A DNA stretch of 5,068 nucleotides from Modestobacter sp. (GTDB lineage Bacteria > Actinomycetota > Actinomycetes > Mycobacteriales > Geodermatophilaceae). Below, piece by piece: positions 1-5,068 of this stretch; the first letter of the stretch is position 1; each line of letters starts with the position of its first letter. A program made the translations under genes and the position numbers. The notes under the pieces were generated by a model, which was not told the origin of the DNA, did not search any database, and saw nothing but the letters and a program-made list of their open reading frames with translations. The DNA lies in contig JAOPWO010000075.1 of the NCBI GenBank assembly GCA_025965635.1, forward strand, positions 1 through 5,068, written 5' to 3'.

Positions 1-341
1 ACCGCGGCTTCCTGGCCCGGGACATGCCGGTGCTGGACGACCACCTGCACTACCGCATGATCGACGTCTCCTCGATCAAGGAGCTGGCCCGCCGCTGGTT
101 CCCCCGGGTCTACTTCGCCCAGCCGCCCAAGGGTCTCGCGCACCGGGCGCTGGCCGACATCCTGGAGTCGATCCGCGAGCTGGCCTACTACCGGCAGACG
201 CTGTTCGTGCCTCCGCCCGGGCCCTCCAGCGAGCAGGCCCAGACTGCGTCCGGCGACGTCGTGACCGCCTTCGCGCCGCTCCTGGAGGCCGGCGCGGCCG
301 ACCAGGGACCCGCCGCGACCCCGGCCTCGTCGGGGGCCTGA
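1..341 (+). CDS. orn: Oligoribonuclease, C-terminal part (5' end outside window)
   Basis: This is the C-terminal part of oligoribonuclease, the DEDDh 3'-5' exonuclease that degrades 2-5 nt RNAs (and pGpG) to mononucleotides in the cytoplasm. The reading frame is open from base 3 and begins RGFLARDMP, the segment just after the third catalytic Asp (NSIxxDRxFL in the family), so the first three acidic residues lie upstream of the window. Visible family blocks are HYRMIDVSSIKELARRW, then AHRALADI with the catalytic His (141-143) and last catalytic Asp (156-158) in the expected H-x4-D spacing, then SIRELAYYRQ. After the conserved core comes a tail of about 45 residues rich in Ala, Pro, Ser and Gly, probably disordered; similar tails are common in actinobacterial Orn. 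The ATG at 24 is an internal Met, not the start. The gene ends about 60 bases before tRNA-His on the same strand. Confidence 0.95.
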   Translation, partial: RGFLARDMPVLDDHLHYRMIDVSSIKELARRWFPRVYFAQPPKGLAHRALADILESIRELAYYRQTLFVPPPGPSSEQAQTASGDVVTAFAPLLEAGAADQGPAATPASSGA

Positions 342-351
342 CCCCCTCCGG

Positions 352-357
352 TATCGT
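352..357 (+). promoter_or_regulatory. Possible -10 element for tRNA-His
   Basis: The hexamer TATCGT lies 45 bases upstream of the tRNA in an otherwise very GC-rich stretch and fits the actinobacterial TANNNT -10 consensus. No convincing -35 box is seen at the usual distance, which would fall inside the end of orn. Read-through from orn with processing of the tRNA is an alternative. Confidence 0.3.
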
Positions 358-366
358 TGGACCGTC

Positions 367-397
367 CACCGGGCCGGCTCTCGCCAGCCGCCCGGTG
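367..397 (+). other. GC-rich inverted repeat between orn and tRNA-His
   Basis: The arms CACCGGGC (367-374) and GCCCGGTG (390-397) are perfectly complementary over 8 bp. The stem can extend by GGC/GCC (376-378 with 387-389) past a bulged C at 375, leaving a loop of 8 bases. It could terminate orn, or form the 5' leader of pre-tRNA-His if the -10 at 352 is used. There is no T-tract. The role is inferred. Confidence 0.35.
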
Positions 398-402
398 TAC
401 AT

Positions 403-479
403 GGTGGGTGTAGCTCAGCTGGTAGAGCGCCAGGTTGTGATCCTGGATGTCGCGGGTTCAAGTCCCGTCACTCACCCCA
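403..479 (+). tRNA. tRNA-His (anticodon GTG)
   Basis: A complete cloverleaf is readable. The acceptor stem pairs 404-410 with 469-475, including one G-T pair. The D-stem pairs GCTC with GAGC (413-416/425-428). The anticodon stem pairs CCAGG with CCTGG (430-434/442-446) around a 7-base loop with anticodon GTG at 437-439. The T-stem pairs 452-456 with 464-468 around the loop TTCAAGT. The diagnostic extra G-1 of tRNA-His is present at 403 and faces the discriminator C at 476. CCA is encoded at 477-479. A strong stem-loop follows at once. Confidence 0.98.
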
Positions 480-480
480 C

Positions 481-513
481 GAGGGCCTGGCCGACGTCGT
501 CGGCCAGGCCCTC
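481..513 (+). terminator. 15-bp stem-loop between tRNA-His and the transpeptidase gene
   Basis: The arms 481-495 and 499-513 are perfect inverted repeats of 15 bp (GAGGGCCTGGCCGAC and its complement) with a 3-base GTC loop. It starts two bases after the tRNA-His CCA and ends 18 bases before the stop of the convergent minus-strand gene, so it is placed to end transcription from both sides. No T-run follows on either strand, as is common for stem-loop terminators in high-GC actinobacteria. Confidence 0.8.
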
Positions 514-531
514 CTCCGTCTCCGCCCGCCC

Positions 532-1758
532 TCAGGACAGGGCGCTGCCGGCCGTCCACTCGTCCCACGGGACGGCCCAGTCGTAGATGTCGCCGTCGAC
601 CGGGGACAGCATCGGGCCGATCGAGTTCACGACCTCCACCACGTCACCGGGCTGGGCGAAGCCGTAGAACCACGCCGCCCGCTCGGTGGACAGGTTGATG
701 CAGCCGTGCGACACGTTCGCCGATCCCTGCTGCCCGACCGACCACGGCGCCGCGTGCACGAACTCGCCGTTGTTGGAGATCCGCACCGCGTACTCCACTC
801 CGGTGCGGTAGCCGCCGGGGGCGTCGACCGCCAGGCCGAACGTGCTCGAGTCCATGGTGATGTCGCGGTGGGACTCCAGGACGACGTGCGGGCCGTTGCG
901 CGTCGGGTTCTCCTCGCTGCCGGCGCTCATCGGGTAGGTCTGCACCACGGAGTCGCCGTCGCGGACGGTGAGGGTGTGCGCCCCGGCGTCCGCGACCGAG
1001 ACGTGCCGGTCACCGACGTGGAAGTCGACCGTCCGGTCCTTCTCCCCCCACGTGCCCCCGCCGAAGTCGACCCCGTAGAGGTCGGCCTCGAGGGTCACGT
1101 CGATCTGGGCCGGCCAGTACTGCGACGGGCGGAAGTGGACCTCGCTGTCGGTGACCCAGTTCCACGCACCGTCGGTCGGCGTGGAGCTGGTCACCGTCAG
1201 GTGGCTCTCCACGGCGGCCTTGTCGGCGACCGGCGCGTCGAAGAACACCCGGATCGGCATGCCGACGCCCACGGTGGTCCCGTCCAGCGGACCGACCGAG
1301 GGAGTGGTCACGGTGGCGGGGGTGACCGTGCTGAAGGTGCTGGTCCCGGCGACCTCGGCGTCGTCGGCGTTGGTCGCCGTCGCGGTCAGCGTGTAGCTGG
1401 TCGCGTAGTCCAGCGGCGACTCCGGCGTCCACACCTGGGTCTCCGGGTCCTCCGGCGACGGGGCGACGCTGCCGGGGACCTCGATCCCGTCGCCGTCGGC
1501 GACGGTGACCTCGCCCAGGTCGCCGGCGGCGACGGTCACCTCGAGCGGGGTCACCGGCGAGAGGTCGGTGCTGCCGTCGGCCGGGGCGAGTGCGAGCTGG
1601 GCCGGAGCCGCGGTGGCCGTGGCCCCGGCGTCGCCGCCCTCCCCCGACGCCGCGGACGACGACTGGCCCGTGCACCCCGCGACCAGGGCGAGCACCCCCG
1701 CGAGGACCCCGGCGGCGAGCCGCCTCGACTGCCGCGATCGCGCCTGTTGCTGTCCCAC
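532..1758 (-). CDS. L,D-transpeptidase lipoprotein with two Ig-like domains (LdtMt2/LppS type)
   Basis: This enzyme forms 3->3 (mDAP-mDAP) cross-links in peptidoglycan, acting outside the cytoplasmic membrane. The family is inhibited by carbapenems. The chosen start is GTG at 1758 with GAGGGG nine bases upstream on the minus strand, giving 408 aa; the frame is open further upstream, but only this start puts a lipoprotein signal at the N-terminus. Order: basic n-region (RSRQSRR), hydrophobic stretch, lipobox LVAGC with Cys29; Ser/Gly/Ala linker; Ig-like domain 1 (about 53-146); Ig-like domain 2 (about 147-246); YkuD catalytic domain (about 248-378). The catalytic motif SHGCINLS carries Cys353 and His351, and the upstream conserved His335 lies in EFVHAAPWS, matching the H-x14-17-[ST]HGC spacing. 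The C-terminal extension YDWAVPWDEW, with Trp394, Trp398 and Trp401, is typical of the LdtMt2 subgroup. All key residues are present. The gene stands alone, convergent with tRNA-His and divergent from tRNA-Lys. Confidence 0.95.
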   Translation of the reverse strand: MGQQQARSRQSRRLAAGVLAGVLALVAGCTGQSSSAASGEGGDAGATATAAPAQLALAPADGSTDLSPVTPLEVTVAAGDLGEVTVADGDGIEVPGSVAPSPEDPETQVWTPESPLDYATSYTLTATATNADDAEVAGTSTFSTVTPATVTTPSVGPLDGTTVGVGMPIRVFFDAPVADKAAVESHLTVTSSTPTDGAWNWVTDSEVHFRPSQYWPAQIDVTLEADLYGVDFGGGTWGEKDRTVDFHVGDRHVSVADAGAHTLTVRDGDSVVQTYPMSAGSEENPTRNGPHVVLESHRDITMDSSTFGLAVDAPGGYRTGVEYAVRISNNGEFVHAAPWSVGQQGSANVSHGCINLSTERAAWFYGFAQPGDVVEVVNSIGPMLSPVDGDIYDWAVPWDEWTAGSALS

Positions 1759-1935
1759 CCGGACCTGCCCCTCGTCGTCCCGACGCCACCCGCCGGGACG
1801 ACCCCCGGCACCGTGGAACGTGCGTCGAACCAGTGTGCACGCCGGTACCGACAGAACGCCGCGACCACGGAACACGTCGCCCCGACCATGACGAAGGCCA
1901 CCCCGCCCCCGACCGGGCGGCCGTCCGCGGCCGTG

Positions 1936-1941
1936 TAGAGT
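1936..1941 (+). promoter_or_regulatory. Possible -10 element for tRNA-Lys
   Basis: TAGAGT, 33 bases upstream of tRNA-Lys, matches TANNNT and is preceded directly by TG. No clear -35 is seen 17 bases upstream, where the sequence is CCGGGC. It lies in the divergent region between the transpeptidase gene (minus) and tRNA-Lys (plus). Confidence 0.35.
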
Positions 1942-1974
1942 CGTCAACCGTTGCACGGCCACGCCGGGTGACAC

Positions 1975-2050
<76 letters not shown>

Positions 2051-2059
2051 CGGTCGACC

Positions 2060-2089
2060 AGCGGCTTCGTCCTCCGGGACGGAGCCGCT
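2060..2089 (+). terminator. Stem-loop terminator after tRNA-Lys
   Basis: The arms 2060-2072 and 2077-2089 form a 13-bp stem with a single G-T pair and a 4-base TCCG loop, starting 10 bases after the tRNA CCA. C/T-rich sequence follows, but no T-tract. It probably ends the tRNA-Lys transcript. Confidence 0.65.
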
Positions 2090-2116
2090 CCGTCGTCCCC
2101 GGGTGGGACGAGAGCG

Positions 2117-2847
2117 ATGACCGCCCCAGCCGGTGCTCGTCGTGACGCCGGTGTGGAGGTGACCGAGGCCGCTCGGCCGGGTGGCCCGGCTCGATGGCCA
2201 GCTCCACGCGAGCAGCGAGGTGACCGCGGACCTCGCACGAGCCGGCCGAGCGGATGGCTGACGTGGTCGACCGGGGCGGAGATCTCAGTGCGCCGGCTGG
2301 GGCGCCCATCGCTGTGAAGGTCCTGATCGCCACGCCGGCATCCCGACCCGGTGCGCTCCGCCGGTCCACCGGACCTCGACCTGGACGGGGACGACGTCGT
2401 CGAGCGGATCACGGCCGCCGGCGCGGTGATCGTGGGCAGGACGAGCGTGCTGGAGTTCGGTTGCAGCTGAGTCGGCCACGATCCCATCACGAGACGACCC
2501 GCACCCCCGGGACCCGACCATGCCGCCAGGCGGGTCCAGCGCGGGAGCAGCTCACGGCGCTGCCATCGAGCGCCAGCGCCTGGTCGACCGGATGTGCCGG
2601 TTCATGGACGACTACGACCGCTGCTGACTCCCACGCTCCCGGTGCCGTCGTTCCCGATCGACATGCCCCGGCAGCCTGCGCCGGCGTCCCCGGCCGCTTC
2701 GCCGTCGGCGGACTGCCGGTTGTCAGCAGGCCGCTCCGCGGGCCGATCAGTGGCCGCGCCCGAGCGCTGCGCGGTCGCCGGCTCGGGAGGTGGCCGGGGA
2801 TCAGGCGTCGCTCCGTCATCGTGACCGGCGTCGACCCCCGTCCGTGA
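2117..2847 (+). pseudogene. Decayed amidase (amidase-signature family) with frameshifts and an internal deletion
   Basis: No single frame encodes a protein here, but conserved blocks of an amidase-signature (AS) amidase occur in order across the three plus frames. VEVTEAA (2153-2173) and RVARLDGQLHA (2178-2210) resemble the N-terminal helices, usually VEVTEAALARI..LD..LHAF. GAPIAVKVLIATP (2299-2337) matches GVPIAVKDLIDT and keeps the catalytic Lys at 2317-2319. DDVVERITAAGAVIVGRT followed by EFG (2390-2461) matches the next strand and turn. DPTMPPGGSSAGAAHGAA (2511-2564) is the GGSS block with the cis-Ser. DRMCRFMDDYD, then LLTPTLPVPSFPID (2621-2662), then VPGRFAVGGLPV (2686-2721) match the C-terminal part. 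Changes seen: a stop after EFGCS (2468-2470), at least five frame changes, loss of roughly 200 residues including the nucleophile-Ser block, and probably a second loss before VPGRF. AS enzymes usually have about 450-500 residues. The start (ATG 2117) and the end are approximate; the true substrate cannot be inferred. Confidence 0.82.
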
Positions 2848-2917
2848 GCAGCCCGGGGCCGCTCACCCGGACCGGGGACGGCGTCCCGCCCGCTCGGGTG
2901 CCCGTGGCGCGTCTGGT

Positions 2918-2923
2918 TACCCT
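2918..2923 (+). promoter_or_regulatory. Possible -10 element upstream of the GAF-ANTAR gene
   Basis: TACCCT within CTGGTTACCCTGGG is one of the few TANNNT matches between the amidase relic and the GAF-ANTAR gene. If used, it gives an mRNA leader of roughly 125 bases. No -35 box is evident. Confidence 0.25.
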
Positions 2924-2955
2924 GGGAAGTGATTGCGCGTCACACAGTCGGCGCG

Positions 2956-3033
2956 CGGCGCGGGGCCCGCCCCGCCGGGTCTCCAACAGCGTGGACCCCT
3001 GCTCCCCCTGCGCCGGACCTGGTGGCCCGGCGC
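2956..3033 (+). other. Two GC-rich hairpins in the leader of the GAF-ANTAR gene
   Basis: Hairpin 1 pairs CGGC and GGGG (2956-2959, 2962-2965) with 2970-2977, with a 2-base bulge and a CCCG loop. Hairpin 2 pairs GCGCCGG (3010-3016) with CCGGCGC (3027-3033), with two further pairs possible inside; it ends 22 bases before the start codon. They could be chance products of high GC content, or an RNA element controlling the downstream gene. The loops do not match the dual hexaloop (A at 1, G at 4) described for ANTAR targets. Confidence 0.25.
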
Positions 3034-3055
3034 CCGCCTGTTCCGGAGTACTCGC

Positions 3056-3781
3056 GTGACCCATCCCGACGACGGCACCCCAGCCCTCGCCAACCTCCAG
3101 CTGGCTCTCACCGAGCTCAGCGGACTCTCCTTCGCCGAGCACACCCTCGACGCCGTGCTGCGGGAGGTGACCGGCGTCGCCACCCGGCTCACGCCCGGCA
3201 CCCTGGCCAGCTCGGTGACCGTGCTGTCCGACGGACGCCCGACCACGGTGGCGGCCACCGACGACCTCGCCCTCGACCTCGACCTCGTGCAGTACCGCCT
3301 GGGCACCGGCCCCTGCCTGCAGGCCGCCGAGACCGGCAACCTGGTGGAGGTGCCGGACCTGAGCGCCGAGCGGCGCTGGCGCGAGTTCCCCGAGCAGGCC
3401 GCCGGACGGGGATGCCGCGGCATGGTGTCGGTCCCCTTCCCCGCCGCGCCGGTGACCGGCGGGCTGAACGTGTACGTCCGGTCCGCCCGCGCCTGGGACG
3501 AGGCGGCCCGGCAGCTCGCCACCCGCTTCCTCGCCCGCGCCGCCGTCCCGCTGATGAACCGGTTCCTCTACGAGAGCGCCCTGGCACGGGTCGAGCACCT
3601 GGAGACGGCGATGTCCTCGCGGGCGGCCATCGAGCAGGCCAAGGGGATCCTGATGGAACGGCGCAAGCTCTCCGCGGAGCAGGCGTTCGAGGCGCTCGCG
3701 CGCGCCTCGATGGCAGCGAACCGCAAACTGCGCGACATCGCCGAGCACGTGGTCTCCACCGGAGAGTTCCCCCCCGGATGA
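3056..3781 (+). CDS. GAF and ANTAR domain protein (putative signal-responsive antiterminator)
   Basis: This is a 241-aa cytoplasmic regulator. The start is GTG 3056 with GGAG seven bases upstream; the frame is open to 2933, but the added residues are low-complexity. An N-terminal GAF domain (about residues 10-165) carries the block QYRLGTGPCLQA (79-90), typical of actinobacterial GAF-ANTAR proteins, followed by VPDLSAERRW. The C-terminal ANTAR domain (about 178-233) shows SSRAAIEQAKGILMERR (187-203), SAEQAFEAL and a conserved NRKLRDIA (222-229); this three-helix fold binds RNA hairpins to prevent transcription termination in characterised members such as AmiR and EutV. The GAF ligand and RNA targets are unknown. 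There is no receiver domain, kinase domain or membrane segment, so the signal is presumably a small molecule or redox cue sensed directly. The crotonase gene follows after 40 bases and may be co-transcribed. Confidence 0.93.
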   Translation: MTHPDDGTPALANLQLALTELSGLSFAEHTLDAVLREVTGVATRLTPGTLASSVTVLSDGRPTTVAATDDLALDLDLVQYRLGTGPCLQAAETGNLVEVPDLSAERRWREFPEQAAGRGCRGMVSVPFPAAPVTGGLNVYVRSARAWDEAARQLATRFLARAAVPLMNRFLYESALARVEHLETAMSSRAAIEQAKGILMERRKLSAEQAFEALARASMAANRKLRDIAEHVVSTGEFPPG

Positions 3782-3821
3782 GTTCAGCACCCGGCTGCGG
3801 CCTCAGGCAGGATCAGCGGTC

Positions 3822-4613
3822 ATGACGGCGCAACGATCGGACGCGGGCCTGGTCACCGAGACCCGCGGGCACCTCCGGCTGCTCACCCTGGACCGCCCCG
3901 AGCGGCGCAACGCGCTGTCCTCCGCACTGCAGGCCGACCTGGTCGATGAGCTGCTGGCCTGCTCGAGCGACCCGCGGGTCCGGGCGGTCGTGCTGACCGG
4001 CAACGGCCCGGCGTTCTGCGCCGGCTTCGACCTCAAGGAGATCCGCGAGGCCGACCGGCGCGGGGAGCCGTTCCGCCCGCCGATGGCCCGGCCCGGGCGC
4101 AACCTGTTCGAGGTGGTCACCGAGACCCAGGTCCCGGTGGTCGCCGCACTCACCGGGCACGCGGTGGCCGGCGGCTTCGAGCTGGCCCTCGCCTGCGACC
4201 TGCGGATCGCCGCACCCGGCATCAAGCTCGGCCTGCCCGAGGCGGCGATCGGGATGGGCGCCAACTTCGGCTCCGTGGTGCTGCCCAAGCGGGTTCCGAT
4301 GGGCATCGCGATGGAGATGCTGCTCACCGGCGAGTACGTGACCAGCGAGTACGCCGAGCGCTGGGGCCTGGTCAACCGGGTCGTGCCCGCCGACGACGTG
4401 CTCCCCGCGGCTCTGGCGCTCGCCGAGCAGATCGCCGCCAACGCCCCGCTCTCCGTGCGGCGGATGAAGGAGACCGCGGTCAAGGGCGTCGACCTGCCGC
4501 TGTCGTCGGCCCTGCGCCTCGATGTCGGACCGAACCCCTACCTGAGCGAGGACCGCCGCGAGGGCATCGCCGCGTACCTGGAGAAGCGCCCGCCGCGGTG
4601 GACCGGCCGGTGA
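3822..4613 (+). CDS. Enoyl-CoA hydratase/isomerase family protein (crotonase fold)
   Basis: A 263-aa crotonase-superfamily enzyme, probably acting on an acyl-CoA thioester, for example hydrating a trans-2-enoyl-CoA in fatty-acid or amino-acid catabolism. Oxyanion-hole segments are AFCAGFDLKEI (64-74) and HAVAGGFELALACD (113-126). Glu120 (GGFE) and Glu140 (GLPEAAIG) occupy the positions of catalytic Glu144 and Glu164 of rat mitochondrial hydratase, with the same 20-residue spacing, so hydratase chemistry is possible. MGANFGSVVLPKRVP, then WGLVNRVVP, then the C-terminal helices (ANAPLSVRRMKE) follow the usual order. Length is normal for the family. The start ATG 3822 has AGGCAGG ten bases upstream. 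The exact substrate cannot be assigned: the family also includes isomerases, dehalogenases and dehydratases. It lies 40 bases after the GAF-ANTAR gene, and its stop codon overlaps a possible start of the next gene. Confidence 0.93.
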   Translation: MTAQRSDAGLVTETRGHLRLLTLDRPERRNALSSALQADLVDELLACSSDPRVRAVVLTGNGPAFCAGFDLKEIREADRRGEPFRPPMARPGRNLFEVVTETQVPVVAALTGHAVAGGFELALACDLRIAAPGIKLGLPEAAIGMGANFGSVVLPKRVPMGIAMEMLLTGEYVTSEYAERWGLVNRVVPADDVLPAALALAEQIAANAPLSVRRMKETAVKGVDLPLSSALRLDVGPNPYLSEDRREGIAAYLEKRPPRWTGR

Positions 4614-4648
4614 CGGCGCGCGCGCCGGCGACCGGGCACAGTGGAGGC

Positions 4649-5029
4649 GTGGACGCATCCCCCGAGACCCCCGCCGACCTCGGCGCCCGCCGCGCCCGGC
4701 AGTACCTGCACCTGCTCGACGACGGCCGCCCCGACGAGGCCGAGCAGCTGCTGCAGAGCCTGACCGAGCCCCGGGAGCTGGTGTTCGTCGGCGCCGGCTT
4801 CACCCTGTTGGCCCGCCGGATCGGCCGCCCGCTGCCCACGGCGATGCGGGCCCAGGCGAGCACCCGGCAGGTGCGGCTGGGTCAGCTGCGCGACGCCAGC
4901 CGCCGGGACGTCGACGGCCTGCGCACCTGGCTGCGGGCGGCCGCCGAGGAGGTCCTGTTCGTGGCCGCCCTGGCCGAGCCCGACATCCCTGCCCGGCACC
5001 GGCTGCTCGACCTCACGCTGGCCGGCTGA
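4649..5029 (+). CDS. Small helical protein of unknown function
   Basis: I do not recognise this 126-aa protein. It looks soluble and mostly alpha-helical: an N-terminal helix (LGARRARQYLHLLDD), then PDEAEQLLQSLTEP, a short hydrophobic segment ELVFVGAGFTLLARRIG (43-59) that is too broken for a clear membrane span, a basic stretch with QASTRQVRLGQLRDASRR, and a last helical part with EEVLFVAALAEP. There is no signal peptide, Cys motif or known catalytic motif. Three in-frame GTG starts are possible. GTG 4598 overlaps the crotonase. GTG 4610 gives a GTGA overlap with the crotonase stop. GTG 4649 has GGAGG two bases upstream and a CACAGT about seven bases before it, resembling a leaderless start. 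I chose 4649 because residues from the earlier starts (TARAPATGHSGG) look like read-through intergenic sequence. The G/C-rich third positions support coding. Confidence 0.75.
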   Translation: MDASPETPADLGARRARQYLHLLDDGRPDEAEQLLQSLTEPRELVFVGAGFTLLARRIGRPLPTAMRAQASTRQVRLGQLRDASRRDVDGLRTWLRAAAEEVLFVAALAEPDIPARHRLLDLTLAG

Positions 5030-5030
5030 G

Positions 5031-5068
5031 CCCGGCCCCGGCCCCGGCCGCCCGCGGGCGGCGGGCGG
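5031..5068 (+). repeat. CCCCGG tandem repeat and GC palindrome after the last gene
   Basis: Just after the stop codon come about three tandem copies of CCCCGG (5031-5047), then a perfect 16-base palindrome at 5047-5062 (GCCGCCCGCGGGCGGC), then more GGGCGG up to the window edge. Placement suggests a transcription terminator, but the element is cut off and there is no T-tract, so this is tentative. Confidence 0.4.

Noticed and set aside
395..586. Plus-strand ORF starting MYMVGVAQLVERQ across tRNA-His
   Set aside because: It is the translation of the tRNA itself (AQLVER...AGSSPVTHP is a familiar tRNA-derived artefact) plus the terminator, not a protein gene.
706..1938. Long plus-strand ORF (410 aa) and other ORFs opposite the transpeptidase
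   Set aside because: Arg-, Gly- and Val-rich shadow frames of the minus-strand gene, which has a full set of conserved transpeptidase motifs.
2254..2847. Plus-strand ORF of 197 aa as a real hypothetical protein
   Set aside because: Only the first part (GAPIAVKVLIATP) and a late part (VPGRFAVGGLPV) match amidase; between them the conserved blocks lie in the other two frames, so the open frame is a by-product of high GC in a pseudogene.
2933..3055. Upstream TTG start extending the GAF-ANTAR protein by 41 residues
   Set aside because: The added segment is low-complexity Ala/Gly/Pro/Arg and lies in the hairpin-rich leader, whereas GTG 3056 has a well-spaced GGAG.
2816..3790. Minus-strand 324-aa ORF opposite the GAF-ANTAR gene
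   Set aside because: Shadow of the well-supported plus-strand GAF-ANTAR gene; rich in Gly, Arg and His with no recognisable domain.
3813..4658. Minus-strand ORFs opposite the crotonase gene (281 and 226 aa)
   Set aside because: Shadows of the crotonase gene; composition is that of antisense high-GC coding sequence.

Overview
The window looks like chromosomal DNA from a high-GC actinobacterium. All intact genes use strongly G/C-ending codons with GTG and ATG starts. Both tRNA genes encode their own CCA. The proteins are typically actinobacterial: a lipoprotein L,D-transpeptidase with two Ig-like domains, a GAF-ANTAR regulator, and an oligoribonuclease with a long disordered tail. A Geodermatophilaceae- or Pseudonocardia-like genome is a plausible guess, but the sequence alone does not settle it.

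Layout, left to right. (1) The 3' end of an oligoribonuclease gene (orn), cut by the window edge. (2) tRNA-His(GTG), followed by a 15-bp perfect stem-loop that can end transcription from both sides. (3) A convergent minus-strand gene for an L,D-transpeptidase lipoprotein of the LdtMt2/LppS type. (4) tRNA-Lys(CTT) on the plus strand with its own stem-loop terminator. (5) About 1 kb that holds no intact gene but carries the decayed, frame-shifted and internally deleted remains of an amidase-signature (AS) family amidase, spread over all three plus-strand frames. (6) A GAF-ANTAR protein, an enoyl-CoA hydratase/isomerase and a small unknown protein, all on the plus strand and close together. (7) A very GC-rich repeat and palindrome at the right edge.

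How the genes relate. Orn and the two tRNAs are RNA housekeeping functions, and the transpeptidase builds 3->3 peptidoglycan cross-links outside the membrane. I recall orn, tRNA-His and an LppS-type transpeptidase lying near one another in mycobacteria too, so this part may be conserved core synteny. The GAF-ANTAR protein is a putative signal-responsive RNA-binding antiterminator. The crotonase follows it after 40 bases, and the small protein starts at or near the crotonase stop, so the three may share a transcript.

I found no phage, transposon, CRISPR or defence system. The least expected content is the amidase relic. It is not visible as one ORF, but conserved AS-family blocks appear in the correct order, including the catalytic-lysine block and the GGSS block.
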